DNA of 64,000 nt from Pseudolabrys sp035718275. Lineage in GTDB: Bacteria > Pseudomonadota > Alphaproteobacteria > Rhizobiales > Xanthobacteraceae. Location of the stretch: the NCBI GenBank assembly GCA_035718275.1, contig DASTHI010000014.1, positions 38,415-102,414 of the forward strand. Reading direction: 5' to 3'. This document shows, in pieces, positions 7,758 through 17,055 of this stretch. Made by a program: the position numbers and the translations under genes. A model generated the notes under the pieces. That model had not been told where the DNA came from and ran no database searches. It saw only the letters and a program-made list of their open reading frames with translations. The first letter of the stretch is position 1; each line of letters opens with the position of its first letter.

Positions 7758-9503
7758 ATGTCGCCGATACCAAAGACCGCGCCTTTCGCCGACGAGGAGA
7801 TTGACCTCCTCAATCGCGTGGTCGGCACCGCTACGCCGGTCCAGCGGGCCTGGCTCGCCGGATTCCTGGCGGGGATCGATGCCTCGTCGGGCGGCGCATT
7901 GTCGGTTCAACCAGCAGCGCCAACGCGCCCGGCCGAGCCCCTGACAATCGTTTATGCGAGCGAATCTGGGAATTCGGAAAAGCTCGCCGGCGACATCGCC
8001 AAAGCGGCACGCAAGAACGGTCTCAAGCCGAGCGTGATCGACATGGCGGATCTCGAATTGTCCGCCCTTTCGTCCGCCAAGAAGCTCGTTTTCATCGCCG
8101 CGACTTGGGGCGAGGGGGATCCGCCCGCGCGCGCCGTGCGGGCTTATAACGAATTGATGGGCGAAGCCGCGCCGCGTCTCGACGGTGTGGAATTCGGTGT
8201 GCTGGCGCTGGGCGACACGGCCTATGTCGAGTTCTGCGCAATAGGCAAGAAGATCGACGAGCGTCTCGCCGCACTTGGCGGAAAGCGTGTCATCGACCGC
8301 GTCGATTGTGATCTTGATTTCAGCGAACCTGCCGCACGCTGGATTGACGATGCGGTGAAAGCGCTGACTCCGCCGAACGCTGGCGGCCGCGTCATTGAGG
8401 TCGATTTCGGTGGCAAGCCGGTTGCAGCCGCGAACAACGACATCATCGAAGCCGAGATCACGGAGCATGTCGATCTTAATTCCTCGCGCTCGGACAAGGA
8501 GACGATCCACCTGGCCCTCTCGTTCGAGAACGGCGCACCCGCGTATGAGCCCGGGGATTCGCTCGATCTTTATCCCGAAAACGATCCGGCCTATGTCGAT
8601 GAGCTGCTCAGGATTGCCGGGCTTGCGGGTGACGAGAAGCTGCGCAGCGACTTCATCAAATCGCGCGACGTGACCACGCTTTCGCTCAAGACTGTCGAGA
8701 CATACGCTGAGAAAACAGGTCATCAATATGTCAAGGCACTGATCGCCGACGGTCAGGCACGCGAATGGATTGCCGGCCGCCAGCTGATTGATCTCATCGC
8801 AACATTTCCCATCGCGCTTGACCCCGAAAAGCTGCGCTCGCTGACGAGGCCACTGGCGCCGCGCGCCTATTCGATTGCATCGTCGCGCCGGGAAGTCGGT
8901 GACGAGGCGCACCTGCTCGTCTCGGCCGTGCGCTATGAGAGCCATGGCCGCGCGCGCAAGGGCGTCGCTTCGAACTATGTTGCCGAGCACCTCACCAAAG
9001 GCGGCCATGTGCGGGTAAAGCTCAAGCCCAATAGGCATTTCGCCCTGCCAGCGACTGACAGGGACATCATCATGGTCGGCCCTGGCACGGGCGTCGCGCC
9101 GTTCCGCGCCTTCGTGCAGGAACGCCGCGCGACCCAAGCGAGTGGCCGCAGCTGGCTGTTCTTCGGTGATCGCACCTTCACTCACGACTTCCTCTACCAG
9201 CTCGACTGGCAGGAGGCGCTCAAGGATGGCGCGCTGACGCGCATGGACGTTGCCTTCTCACGCGACACGCCGGAGAAGATCTATGTCCAGCACAAACTGT
9301 GGGACCGCCGCGCGGAGCTCATCGAATGGCTGGACGGCGGCGCGTACTTCTACGTGTGTGGCGACGCCAAAGCGATGGCGAAAGATGTGCGCACTATGCT
9401 GGTGCGCGCCTATGGAGACGTAAAAGCTCTGTCTGCAGATGCGGCCGAGCAGGCTGTGGTCACATTGGAGCGCGAAAAGCGCTATCTGCAAGATACGTAC
9501 TGA
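7758..9503 (+). CDS. cysJ: Sulfite reductase [NADPH] flavoprotein (diflavin reductase)
   Basis: A 581-residue diflavin reductase that passes electrons from NADPH through FAD and FMN to the sulfite reductase hemoprotein. An N-terminal segment of about 50 residues is followed by a flavodoxin domain with the FMN loop YASESGNSEK and the ATWGEGDPP loop. Next come the FAD-binding ferredoxin-reductase domain, with RAYSIASS, and the NADPH domain, with GPGTGVAPFRAF. It ends in YLQDTY, the expected aromatic C-terminus. I chose ATG 7758 over ATG 7734 because an AGGAG sits 7-8 nt upstream of it. It is followed by cysI after a repeat-bearing spacer. Confidence 0.9.
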   Translation: MSPIPKTAPFADEEIDLLNRVVGTATPVQRAWLAGFLAGIDASSGGALSVQPAAPTRPAEPLTIVYASESGNSEKLAGDIAKAARKNGLKPSVIDMADLELSALSSAKKLVFIAATWGEGDPPARAVRAYNELMGEAAPRLDGVEFGVLALGDTAYVEFCAIGKKIDERLAALGGKRVIDRVDCDLDFSEPAARWIDDAVKALTPPNAGGRVIEVDFGGKPVAAANNDIIEAEITEHVDLNSSRSDKETIHLALSFENGAPAYEPGDSLDLYPENDPAYVDELLRIAGLAGDEKLRSDFIKSRDVTTLSLKTVETYAEKTGHQYVKALIADGQAREWIAGRQLIDLIATFPIALDPEKLRSLTRPLAPRAYSIASSRREVGDEAHLLVSAVRYESHGRARKGVASNYVAEHLTKGGHVRVKLKPNRHFALPATDRDIIMVGPGTGVAPFRAFVQERRATQASGRSWLFFGDRTFTHDFLYQLDWQEALKDGALTRMDVAFSRDTPEKIYVQHKLWDRRAELIEWLDGGAYFYVCGDAKAMAKDVRTMLVRAYGDVKALSADAAEQAVVTLEREKRYLQDTY

Positions 9504-9520
9504 TCACGGATCCTTAATCC

Positions 9521-9612
9521 GCGACGCTCGAAGTCGCGAACCGGAATCCAGAATTATGGCAGTACGTAGGTCTGCTCTTAGTTGCTTTGCGAGCGTGCGC
9601 CGGGAATGACGA
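9521..9612. repeat. Rhizobiales-type palindromic repeat between cysJ and cysI
   Basis: The 122 bp spacer contains GCGACGCTCGAAGTCGCG followed by AACCGGAATCCAGAAT. About 50 bp later it contains TTTGCGAGCGTGCGCCGGGAATGACG, the diverged opposite arm. This CCGGAATCCAG / CCGGGAATGACG pair is the hallmark of a dispersed palindromic repeat of Hyphomicrobiales genomes. It separates two genes that must be co-expressed. No gene is seen in it. Confidence 0.6.
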
Positions 9613-9625
9613 GGTAATACGAAAA

Positions 9626-11338
9626 ATGCCTGACGAATTGTCGCGCAACGAGCGGATCAAGGAAGCGAGCCAATATCTGCGTGGCACGCTCGAGCAGGGT
9701 CTGCGCGACGAGATTACCGGCGCCATCGTCGAGGACGACGCCCAGCTGGTGAAATTCCACGGCATGTATTTGCAGGATGATCGTGATTTACGGCCCGAGC
9801 GCACGCGCAAGAAGATGGAGAAGGCGTTTGCGTTCATGATCCGCGTGCGCATCCCAGGCGGAGTGCTTACGCCGCAGCAGTGGCTCATGCTGGATAAGCT
9901 CGCCCGCGATTACGGGAACGGGACGATGCGCCTCACCACAAGACAAACGGTGCAGCTGCACGGCGTCATCAAGTCCAATTTGAAGGCGACGCTGAAGGCG
10001 ATCGACACAGTCCTCCTTAATTCAATTGCAGCCTGTGGCGACATCAACCGCAATGTCATGTGCAACGTGCTGCCGGAGCAGTCGCACGCGCATGCGGCGG
10101 CGATCGCGCTGGCTCGGTCAATCTCCGATCATCTGCTGCCGCATACGGCGGCTTATCGCGAGATCTGGCTCGATGGCGTGCGCATTGCCGGTGGCGAGGA
10201 GGAAGCAACAGAGCCGATCTACGGCAAGACTTACCTGCCGCGCAAATTCAAGATCGTGGTCGCGGTGCCGCCGTCGAACGATGTCGACGTGTTCGCGCAC
10301 GATCTCGGCTATATCGCGATCACGGATGAGACAGGCAAGATCGCCGGTTGGAACGTAACCGTCGGCGGCGGAATGGGAATGACGCATGGGGAGCCCGAAA
10401 CCTATCCGCGCGTGGCCGAGGTGATGGGCTTCTGCCGCACCGAAGATGTGGTGAAAGTCTCGGAGGCGGTGGTCACGGTCCAGCGGGACTGGGGCGACCG
10501 CAAGAACCGCAAGCACGCGCGGCTCAAATATACGATCGAGGATCGCGGACTCAGTGCGTTCCGTGCAGAGGTTGAGAAGCGCGCGGGCATCCAGCTTTCG
10601 CCGGCAAAACCGTACACATTCACATCGACCGGCGACCGTTACGGCTGGACCGAGGGGGTCGACGGAAGCGGTCATCTCACCTTGTTTGTGCAGAACGGGC
10701 GGGTGCGTGATGTGCCTGGTGCCCAACAGCAAAGCGCGCTGCGCAAAATCGCAGAGATGCACGATTACGATTTCCGAATCACGCCGAACCAGAACCTGGT
10801 CATCTCAAACGTGCCGACACACCTGCAGGCCGAAGTCGAGCGCCTTGCTCGCGAGGCGGGCCTGTTGGCGCCCTGGTCAGGGCTGCGGCGCAATTCGATG
10901 GCTTGCGTCGCGCTGCCGACCTGCGGTCTCGCGCTGGCCGAAAGCGAGCGCTATCTGCCCACGCTGCTCGATGCACTTGATGAGAAGCTCGCCCTTCATG
11001 GGCTGTCGGCCGACAACATTGTTATTCGCATGACTGGTTGCCCGAACGGCTGCGCACGGCCTTATCTCGCTGAGATTGGCCTCGTGGGAAAAGGGCCTGG
11101 CCGTTACAACCTGTATCTCGGCGCCGCCTTTGACGGCACGCGCATGAACAAACTCTACGCGGAAGATCTCGATCACGCCGGCATCGTCGCCGCATTGGAA
11201 CCGTTATTCGCAGAATACGCCAAGGCGCGGCAGAAGGATGAGCGGTTTGGCGACTACCTGATCCGGGCAGGCCACGTCGCAAAGTCGGAAAACGGTGCTC
11301 AATTCCACGCCAATACGGGCAAGCAAAAAGCAGCGTGA
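9626..11338 (+). CDS. cysI: Sulfite reductase hemoprotein (siroheme/[4Fe-4S])
   Basis: A 570-residue assimilatory sulfite reductase that reduces sulfite to sulfide in six electrons. Ferredoxin-like half domains alternate with catalytic domains; TRQTVQLHG is the siroheme-contact region. The cluster ligands follow the CX5C...CX3C pattern: C427 and C433 in CVALPTC, C472 and C476 in CPNGC. ATG 9626 is preferred over an upstream alternative at 9587, which would fall inside the repeat and add a non-conserved leader. The stop overlaps the start of cysG in a TGATG, so the two are translationally coupled. An NADPH diflavin partner upstream argues for a CysJI-type enzyme; ferredoxin cannot be excluded as an alternative donor. 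Confidence 0.92.
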   Translation: MPDELSRNERIKEASQYLRGTLEQGLRDEITGAIVEDDAQLVKFHGMYLQDDRDLRPERTRKKMEKAFAFMIRVRIPGGVLTPQQWLMLDKLARDYGNGTMRLTTRQTVQLHGVIKSNLKATLKAIDTVLLNSIAACGDINRNVMCNVLPEQSHAHAAAIALARSISDHLLPHTAAYREIWLDGVRIAGGEEEATEPIYGKTYLPRKFKIVVAVPPSNDVDVFAHDLGYIAITDETGKIAGWNVTVGGGMGMTHGEPETYPRVAEVMGFCRTEDVVKVSEAVVTVQRDWGDRKNRKHARLKYTIEDRGLSAFRAEVEKRAGIQLSPAKPYTFTSTGDRYGWTEGVDGSGHLTLFVQNGRVRDVPGAQQQSALRKIAEMHDYDFRITPNQNLVISNVPTHLQAEVERLAREAGLLAPWSGLRRNSMACVALPTCGLALAESERYLPTLLDALDEKLALHGLSADNIVIRMTGCPNGCARPYLAEIGLVGKGPGRYNLYLGAAFDGTRMNKLYAEDLDHAGIVAALEPLFAEYAKARQKDERFGDYLIRAGHVAKSENGAQFHANTGKQKAA

Positions 11339-12792
11339 TGGGATCTCGCAGCCCTCAGGATACCGCGACACCGCGACTTGGCGCGCTCGCGAGACTGCCC
11401 ATTTTTCTTTCGCTTGAGGGTAAGCGCGCGCTCGTTGCTGGCGGGAGCTCGGCGGCAGCCTGGAAGGCGGAGTTGCTCTCGGCCTCGGGTGCGCGCGTTG
11501 ACGTTTATGCAGCCGACATCTGTGATGAGCTGCAGCAGCTCGCGGCGGATCCGCCGCGCGGAGCTATTACCATCCACCGATGCCCGTGGTCTCCTGAGCA
11601 GCTGGAAAATGCGGTCGTGGCCATTGGCGCGTTTGATGACAACGAAGCTGCCGCCGTATTTGCATCGGCCTCGCGCGCCGCCGGCGTGCCGGTGAACGTC
11701 ATAGACAAGCCCGCACTGTGTGATTTCTCCTTCGGCGCCATCGTCAACCGCTCGCCTTTGGTGATCGGAATCTCAACCGATGGTGCCGCGCCTGTCTTTG
11801 CTCAAGCGATCCGCGGAAAGCTCGAGGCAATGCTGCCGAAAGGCTTTGCGGATTGGGCGGCCGCCGCGGCGCGCTGGCGCGACGCGCTCAAGCTGGCGGG
11901 GCTCTCGTTTGCCGCGCGGCGCAGCTTCTGGCAGATCTTCACCGCGCATGCGGTGGCAAATCCAGAGCATGCACCCCTGCAGGCCGACTTTGACCGCTTT
12001 GTTGCCGAAGTGAAGGGTTTTGGAGCGGGTGTCGAGAGCGGATCTGTGACTTTGGTCGGCGCGGGACCTGGTGACCCCGAACTGCTGACTCTTCGTGCCG
12101 TGCGCGCGCTGCAGTCGGCGGACGTGATCTTGTTCGATCACCTGGTGTCGCCCGAGGTGATGGATTTCGCGCGCCGCGAAGCAAGAAAGATGCTGGTGGG
12201 GAAAACCGGCTTTGGGCCATCCTGCAGGCAGGAGGACATCAACAACCTCATGGTGGGGCTGGCCAAGCAGGGCAAACGCGTCGTGCGGCTGAAGGGCGGC
12301 GACCCATTGATTTTCGCACGCGCGGCAGAGGAGATCGCCGCCTGCGAAACGGCTAACATCGCCGTCGATGTGGTGCCGGGCATCACCTCGGTGCAGGGGG
12401 CGGCGGCACGCCTTGGATTGCCGCTGACGGATCGCAAGAGAGCGCGTCGGCTGCAATACGTCACAGGTCATGCGAAACATGGCGGTCTGCCAGCCGATCT
12501 GGATTGGAAGAGCCTAGGCGATCCGGCGACGACGACGGCGATTTTCATGCCGACACGGACGCTGGCCACGTTGGCGGAGAGGGCGATCGCCGAGGGTCTT
12601 GATCCGCGCACGCCCGCACTGGCGATTTCACGTGCCACACGTCCCGATCAGGCCATCGTTACAGCCTCCATTGCTGAGCTTCCGGAGCGGTTTGCCGAAG
12701 CCGGATTGCCTGGCCCGGTTCTGATCTTGATCGGAAAAACCATGACACCCGCGACCGTTGCGGATTCGCGGCGCTCGGCCAAGACGGCCTGA
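11338..12792 (+). CDS. cysG: Siroheme synthase (bifunctional CysG)
   Basis: A 484-residue fusion that makes the siroheme needed by the neighbouring cysI. The N-terminal part (to about residue 200) is the precorrin-2 dehydrogenase/sirohydrochlorin ferrochelatase, with the NAD-binding VAGGSSAAAWKAELLSASGA and a Ser-rich loop. The C-terminal part (about 235-470) is uroporphyrinogen-III C-methyltransferase with VTLVGAGPGDPELLTLRAV, VRLKGGDPLIFARAAEE and VVPGITSVQGAAA. Start ATG 11338 overlaps the cysI stop by one base. The genes for making and using siroheme are therefore in one transcription unit. Convergent TonB follows after only 14 bp. Confidence 0.93.
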   Translation: MGSRSPQDTATPRLGALARLPIFLSLEGKRALVAGGSSAAAWKAELLSASGARVDVYAADICDELQQLAADPPRGAITIHRCPWSPEQLENAVVAIGAFDDNEAAAVFASASRAAGVPVNVIDKPALCDFSFGAIVNRSPLVIGISTDGAAPVFAQAIRGKLEAMLPKGFADWAAAAARWRDALKLAGLSFAARRSFWQIFTAHAVANPEHAPLQADFDRFVAEVKGFGAGVESGSVTLVGAGPGDPELLTLRAVRALQSADVILFDHLVSPEVMDFARREARKMLVGKTGFGPSCRQEDINNLMVGLAKQGKRVVRLKGGDPLIFARAAEEIAACETANIAVDVVPGITSVQGAAARLGLPLTDRKRARRLQYVTGHAKHGGLPADLDWKSLGDPATTTAIFMPTRTLATLAERAIAEGLDPRTPALAISRATRPDQAIVTASIAELPERFAEAGLPGPVLILIGKTMTPATVADSRRSAKTA

Positions 12793-12806
12793 ACATAAAA
12801 GCAATA

Positions 12807-13565
12807 TCAGCGCACGCTGTAGCGGATCGGCACGACGATCGGGATTTGCGCTCCCGATAATTCTGCGGGCGGCGGCGGCATTGGAGATGCACGCTCGGCC
12901 AAGGCCAGGGTCTCGCGATCGAGCACGCGGGAGCCTGAGCTGTGCACGATGCGGGCACGATGCACGTGGCCGTTGCGATCGACACTGAATGCCAACTGGG
13001 CGACTCCTTGCTCGCCGCGTTGCTGTGCTTCCGGAGGATAGCGCTTATATCGTTCCAGACGTGCGACCAATGCGGATTTCCAGCTCGGAAGCGCATTAGA
13101 AATCTGTGACGTGCTGCCGGGTGCCGGGGCCATCGCATGCTTTCGCCGCTCCTCCACGACGCTCGGAGCCGAAGCGATACGCTGATGCTTGTTGTCCGGA
13201 CGTGCCTGCCGCGACTTTTCCGGGGCGATCGTGGCCGCCGGCAACTCCGCTTCTTTTGCCACCTCAAGCTTCGTTTCAATCTTATCGATCGGCTTTTTCG
13301 GTTCGTGATCTGGTTTGGCTTCCGCTTGCTGGACTTCCGGCGGCATTGCGGCGGGCGGAAGTTTCGGGGCGACCGGTACTGGTGCCAGTTCAATGATGAT
13401 CGCGGGCGCGGTCGCGACGATGTCGGGGGAGTCGTTTAACTGAAACAGCGCCACCGCTGCAGCAGCATGAAGCGTGCCTGCAAGCATAAGGCAGAGGGAC
13501 CAGCGCATGGCGTCGGGCCAGCGGCGAACAGCATTGGGGTCCCGTACTGCAATCATCGGGTTCAC
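12807..13565 (-). CDS. TonB family energy-transducing protein
   Basis: A 252-residue protein with a cytoplasmic N-terminus and one membrane anchor around residues 21-42 (WSLCLMLAGTLHAAAAVALF). A Pro/Lys/Glu-rich periplasmic spacer of about 110 residues follows (EPKKPIDKIETKLEV), then a C-terminal TonB domain with YPPEAQQRGEQGVAQLAFSV and VLDRETLALAERASPMPPPP. It would couple proton-motive force to outer-membrane receptors. No exbB, exbD or TonB-dependent receptor is adjacent, so its partners must be elsewhere. The gene is single, convergent with cysG and divergent from the DUF1993 gene. Confidence 0.85.
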   Translation of the reverse strand: MNPMIAVRDPNAVRRWPDAMRWSLCLMLAGTLHAAAAVALFQLNDSPDIVATAPAIIIELAPVPVAPKLPPAAMPPEVQQAEAKPDHEPKKPIDKIETKLEVAKEAELPAATIAPEKSRQARPDNKHQRIASAPSVVEERRKHAMAPAPGSTSQISNALPSWKSALVARLERYKRYPPEAQQRGEQGVAQLAFSVDRNGHVHRARIVHSSGSRVLDRETLALAERASPMPPPPAELSGAQIPIVVPIRYSVR

Positions 13566-13737
13566 TTATCCGACCCCCGTCAGTTTAGCGCAACTGCCGA
13601 TCCCAGTGACCACATTTGCGACGTCTATCCAAGCAGTGCTGTCAAGATGTCAGGCCTGCGCCGTCACCGATTGAAATGCGCAAGCGTTTCTGGGCATGGT
13701 CCGGTTTCTGACAATCATCTTCGAGGATCTCAATTCC

Positions 13738-14262
13738 ATGTCTTTCACCATGTCTCAAGCCTGCCTGCCGGTTTTCGAGATCGGCCTCAATGCCCTGAGG
13801 GCCGTGCTCGACAAGGCCGCCACCCACGCCTCGGCCAAGAAAATAGATCCTTTTGTGCTGCTGGGATGGCGACTTGCACCGGACATGTTTCCGTTAGCGC
13901 GCCAGGTTCAGGTTGTATGCGATCAGGCCAAGAACGGAAGTGCGAGGCTGGCCGGAATCGAGCCGCCTAGGTTCGAGGATACCGAAACGACGATCGACCA
14001 ATTGAAGGAAAGAATTGCCAAGACCTTAGCTTTCCTGAAGTCGCTCGATAGCAAGGCTATCGACGCATCGTCCGATCGGGAAATCAATTTCCCACTGGGG
14101 CAGAGCAATAAGGGGCAGATGAAAGGTGCGGATTATCTCAATCATTTCGTGCTACCGAATTTTTATTTCCACCTGACGGCCGCTTATGCGGTTGTACGGA
14201 ATTTTGGTGTCGATGTAGGCAAGCGCGACTTCCTCGGTGCAATTCCGCTCAAGCGCATCTAG
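13738..14262 (+). CDS. DUF1993 domain protein
   Basis: A 174-residue soluble protein starting at ATG 13738 (MSFTMSQACLPVFEIGLNAL), with a GAGGA about 10 nt upstream. Features typical of DUF1993 are the opening helix, WRLAPDMFPLARQVQ near residue 42, and a C-terminal YLNHFVLPNFYFHLTAAYAVVR. The fold is expected to be a DinB-like four-helix bundle. Biochemical function is not known to me. It stands alone and ends at a strong bidirectional terminator. Confidence 0.8.
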   Translation: MSFTMSQACLPVFEIGLNALRAVLDKAATHASAKKIDPFVLLGWRLAPDMFPLARQVQVVCDQAKNGSARLAGIEPPRFEDTETTIDQLKERIAKTLAFLKSLDSKAIDASSDREINFPLGQSNKGQMKGADYLNHFVLPNFYFHLTAAYAVVRNFGVDVGKRDFLGAIPLKRI

Positions 14263-14274
14263 CTGCGAATACAA

Positions 14275-14301
14275 AATGCCCCGGGGAGACCCCGGGGCAT
14301 T
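14275..14301. terminator. Bidirectional intrinsic terminator
   Basis: A perfect 12 bp stem, AATGCCCCGGGG (14275-14286) with CCCCGGGGCATT (14290-14301), closed by an AGA loop. It sits between the ends of the convergent DUF1993 gene and the substrate-binding protein gene and would serve both. Confidence 0.85.
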
Positions 14302-14319
14302 CGACAATCTCGCAAACTC

Positions 14320-15321
14320 CTATTTCAGTCGTTTTGCTGCTTCCTGCACGAGACTGAGATCGGCATAGTTCTTGATGTCGATCTTTTTCTTCACGAAGCC
14401 GAGGTCGCGCGTCATATCCACATTGCGCTGCAGTGCATCCAGGTTTGGCAGTAGGTTCGGATCCCGATAGGTATCCTTGTTCGTGAAAAGCCAGTCGAAG
14501 CGCTCGGGCGGCACTTTCGTGATCTTGGATGCAATCTGGGCTACCTCGTTGTGATTCTTGGGGTCGAGATACCAGTGCACGATGCGCAGCATATCTTCCA
14601 TGAAATCGACCATAGCTGCGCGATTCTTGTCGATGAATGATTTCCGCGCTGTCCAGACGATCATCTGCGTGATGCCGATGGCGTCGCTTTGACGGAATAG
14701 CACCTTGCCTTCGGCGCGAAGCTTCGGATTAAACGAGAATGGGAGCACTGCCGGGATCAAATCTGCCTTTTTTTCGAGCAGCACCGCAGGCATAGTCGGG
14801 AGCGGCGCTTCAATCATGGTAAAGTCGCGTTTGTCTTCCAAGCCGTGCTTCTTGAGCATGGCGCGCGTGGCAACATCGACCGCGCTGCCGCCGGCATTTG
14901 TTGCGACGACTTTGCCTTTGAGATCTTCGACCTTGTTGATGCCGCTGTCCTTTCGAACAAAATATTCCTCGCTGTAATAGCCGGGGACGCCGTCCTGAAA
15001 CTCGTCGGCGATTACACGGATGTCGTCCAGCCCGGCATTCTCAATCGCGATGGCGAGCGAAGAATAGGCAAGGTTCGACACCTCCAACTCGTTGTTGGCA
15101 ATCGCCGTGATCATCGGTGGCGTGCCTTGAAAACGGACGGTCTCGAGCGTGTAGGACTTTCCGAGATGCTTCGCGAGGTCCTTTTTCTCGAGTACGATGG
15201 AGGCCCAGTTGGCGACCGGCGCGACCCAAGACATGCGGATCTTCACCGGTTCGGCGCTTTGCGCAGTCCCGGCGAGACCGAGCGCGTACACGCCGGCCAG
15301 CGCAAGTTTAAAAAAGCGCAT
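14320..15321 (-). CDS. ABC importer substrate-binding protein (NitT/TauT/SsuA type)
   Basis: A 333-residue periplasmic protein with a Sec signal (MRFFKLALAGVYALGLAGTAQSA). The mature part shows the two-lobed SsuA/TauA fold: ITAIANNELEVSNLAYSSLAIAI and VEDLKGKVVATNAGGSAVD are family hallmarks. It is the last gene of a minus-strand operon encoding an ATPase and two permeases. The family imports small organic acids, sulfonates or nitrate-like anions. Given the aromatic catabolic genes around it, an aromatic acid is a reasonable guess but the sequence alone does not show the ligand. Confidence 0.85.
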   Translation of the reverse strand: MRFFKLALAGVYALGLAGTAQSAEPVKIRMSWVAPVANWASIVLEKKDLAKHLGKSYTLETVRFQGTPPMITAIANNELEVSNLAYSSLAIAIENAGLDDIRVIADEFQDGVPGYYSEEYFVRKDSGINKVEDLKGKVVATNAGGSAVDVATRAMLKKHGLEDKRDFTMIEAPLPTMPAVLLEKKADLIPAVLPFSFNPKLRAEGKVLFRQSDAIGITQMIVWTARKSFIDKNRAAMVDFMEDMLRIVHWYLDPKNHNEVAQIASKITKVPPERFDWLFTNKDTYRDPNLLPNLDALQRNVDMTRDLGFVKKKIDIKNYADLSLVQEAAKRLK

Positions 15322-15451
15322 AGTTATCCTCCCAGATTTTGCCGCGCTGCCCGTTTAAAGTCGTGAGATTGTCGGGCGTCCAACGGTCTTTGGCAAGCCT
15401 CGCTGACGGGGCCTTTCGCCCGCAATACGGTACAAGTCTCGAATTTGCAGG

Positions 15452-16303
15452 TTATGCGGTGCTGGGGGCGGTGGCTTCCTGGTGCCAGATCAAAAGCCTG
15501 CGGCGGAACAGCGCCATCGCCTTGACCAGACAGTAGCCTACAATGGCGATCTCAACGATGCCGGCGAACACGCCGGTAGAGTTGGCAAAACGAGAGGCGG
15601 TCATCATGGCGCCGCCGAGCCCGTAACCGCCCATCAGCATCTCCGTGACAACCGCCACGATCAACGACAACGGTAGGGCCACCTGCAATCCGGTCATGAT
15701 TTGCGGAAGTGCCGCCGGCAATACAATCTGCCAGAGCAACTCGCGCTCGCGGGCGCCCATATTGCGTGCCGACCACAGCAGCTCGCGCTCGACGCCCTGG
15801 ATCGCGATCACCGTTGCGGCGACCACGGGGAAGATGGCATCGAACACGATCATGGTAATCTTTGAGACGTCGAACACCCCGAGCCACAACATCACGACCG
15901 GCAAGAACGCGATCTTTGGCATCGGGAATCCGACCGAGATGATCGGATCGAAGAACCAGCGAGCAATCCCGCTGCGCGACATCGCCATGCCGAGTGCGAC
16001 GCCGGCGATGCCGGCGATGGCGAAACCCGCCATTGCGCGATAAAGAGTAAGACTGGTGTTGATAAGCAGATCGCCGTCGACAGCGTCGTTCCAGATGCGA
16101 GCCAGCACCGCGCTCAGCGCGGGCAATTGAAACTGCGTCACGAGCCCGCTGCGCGCCAGCAACTCCCAGCCCACCGCGACCACCGCGATGGAAAACACGC
16201 GGGAGACGCTCCAGAATGCGATGTAGGCGAGGCGTGCAGCTTTTTCCGGCGCGCCATCTGGCGCCTTGCTCACGCGCACGAGAGGTTCATCTACTCGCGC
16301 CAT
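15452..16303 (-). CDS. ABC importer permease (NitT/TauT type), second of two
   Basis: A 283-residue inner-membrane permease with about six hydrophobic segments and the BPD-transporter EAA-type loop AARNMGARERELLWQIVLP-like region, here within SARNMGARERELLWQIVLP. The open frame continues upstream to 16591, but that part overlaps the preceding permease and is not protein-like. The start is therefore ATG 16303, overlapping the previous stop by 13 bp (an alternative is ATG 16315). It pairs with the upstream permease, probably as a heterodimer, or each forms its own channel. Confidence 0.82.
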   Translation of the reverse strand: MARVDEPLVRVSKAPDGAPEKAARLAYIAFWSVSRVFSIAVVAVGWELLARSGLVTQFQLPALSAVLARIWNDAVDGDLLINTSLTLYRAMAGFAIAGIAGVALGMAMSRSGIARWFFDPIISVGFPMPKIAFLPVVMLWLGVFDVSKITMIVFDAIFPVVAATVIAIQGVERELLWSARNMGARERELLWQIVLPAALPQIMTGLQVALPLSLIVAVVTEMLMGGYGLGGAMMTASRFANSTGVFAGIVEIAIVGYCLVKAMALFRRRLLIWHQEATAPSTA

Positions 16304-17055
16304 GCCAGTGTCCATTTCGTGATGAGCAGGTAAACGCGGTCGGCGGCAAAACCGAGAAATGCGACCGTGAGCACCACGGCATACATTGCATCGTAAGTGC
16401 CGTTCGCGCCCAGGAAGCCGATGAGATATCCGAACCCGCGTTGCGCCACGATCAGTTCCGACGAGACAAGTAGGATGAACGAGAGTGCCAGAGCCGTCCG
16501 AATCCCGTTGAGCAACTCCGGCATGGCACTCGGCACGACGACGTCCCACAGCATGCGCAGCCGGCTTGCACCCATGCTCCGCGCCGACCACACCAGTGCC
16601 TGGTCGCTCGATCGCGCACCATTAAATGCGCCGAGGGTCACCGGCAGCATGCAGCCAAGGAAAATAAGGAGGATCTTGGAACCGTCTCCAAATCCGAGCC
16701 AGATCACCGTCACGGGAATCAGGGCCGATTTCGGCAACGGATAGAAAATCTCGACGAGCGGCGCGAGAAGTACGTTCACTGTCTTCCACCAGGCCATGCC
16801 GATCCCGGCTACCGCACCGATCAGGATCGCCAGCGCCAGGCCCGCTGCGGCACGGTAAAGTGACGACGCACCGTTGCTGATCAGTTCGCCATCCTTGATC
16901 ATGGCAGCCCCCGCCGCCAACACGTCCGATAGCGGCGGCAACGCCGAGCTTGATACCAATTCCAGCCGGGCAGCAGCCTCCCACGCAATCGCCAGCAGCA
17001 GCAGGGGAAGATAGCGAAAAAACGATCGTGCTATGGTTCCGCGCATTCGCTTCAC
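16291..17055 (-). CDS. ABC importer permease (NitT/TauT type), first of two
   Basis: A 254-residue integral membrane protein with TM segments from residue 8 onward (FFRYLPLLLLAIAWEAAARL). The conserved cytoplasmic loop, WSARSMGASRLRMLWDVVVP, contacts the ATPase. Its start overlaps the ATPase stop by 4 bp and its stop overlaps the next permease, so the operon is tightly coupled. Most NitT/TauT systems use one permease as a homodimer. Two dissimilar permeases behind one ATPase is less usual and suggests a heterodimeric pore. Confidence 0.83.
   Translation of the reverse strand: MKRMRGTIARSFFRYLPLLLLAIAWEAAARLELVSSSALPPLSDVLAAGAAMIKDGELISNGASSLYRAAAGLALAILIGAVAGIGMAWWKTVNVLLAPLVEIFYPLPKSALIPVTVIWLGFGDGSKILLIFLGCMLPVTLGAFNGARSSDQALVWSARSMGASRLRMLWDVVVPSAMPELLNGIRTALALSFILLVSSELIVAQRGFGYLIGFLGANGTYDAMYAVVLTVAFLGFAADRVYLLITKWTLAWRE

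Noticed and set aside
7713..9185. Long open frame (490 codons) on the minus strand over cysJ
   Set aside because: It is antisense to a gene with clear flavodoxin and FAD/NADPH motifs, shows no protein family pattern, and is an effect of GC-rich codon use.
16304..16591. N-terminal extension of the second NitT-type permease
   Set aside because: It overlaps the first permease in another frame and is rich in Arg/His without membrane character.
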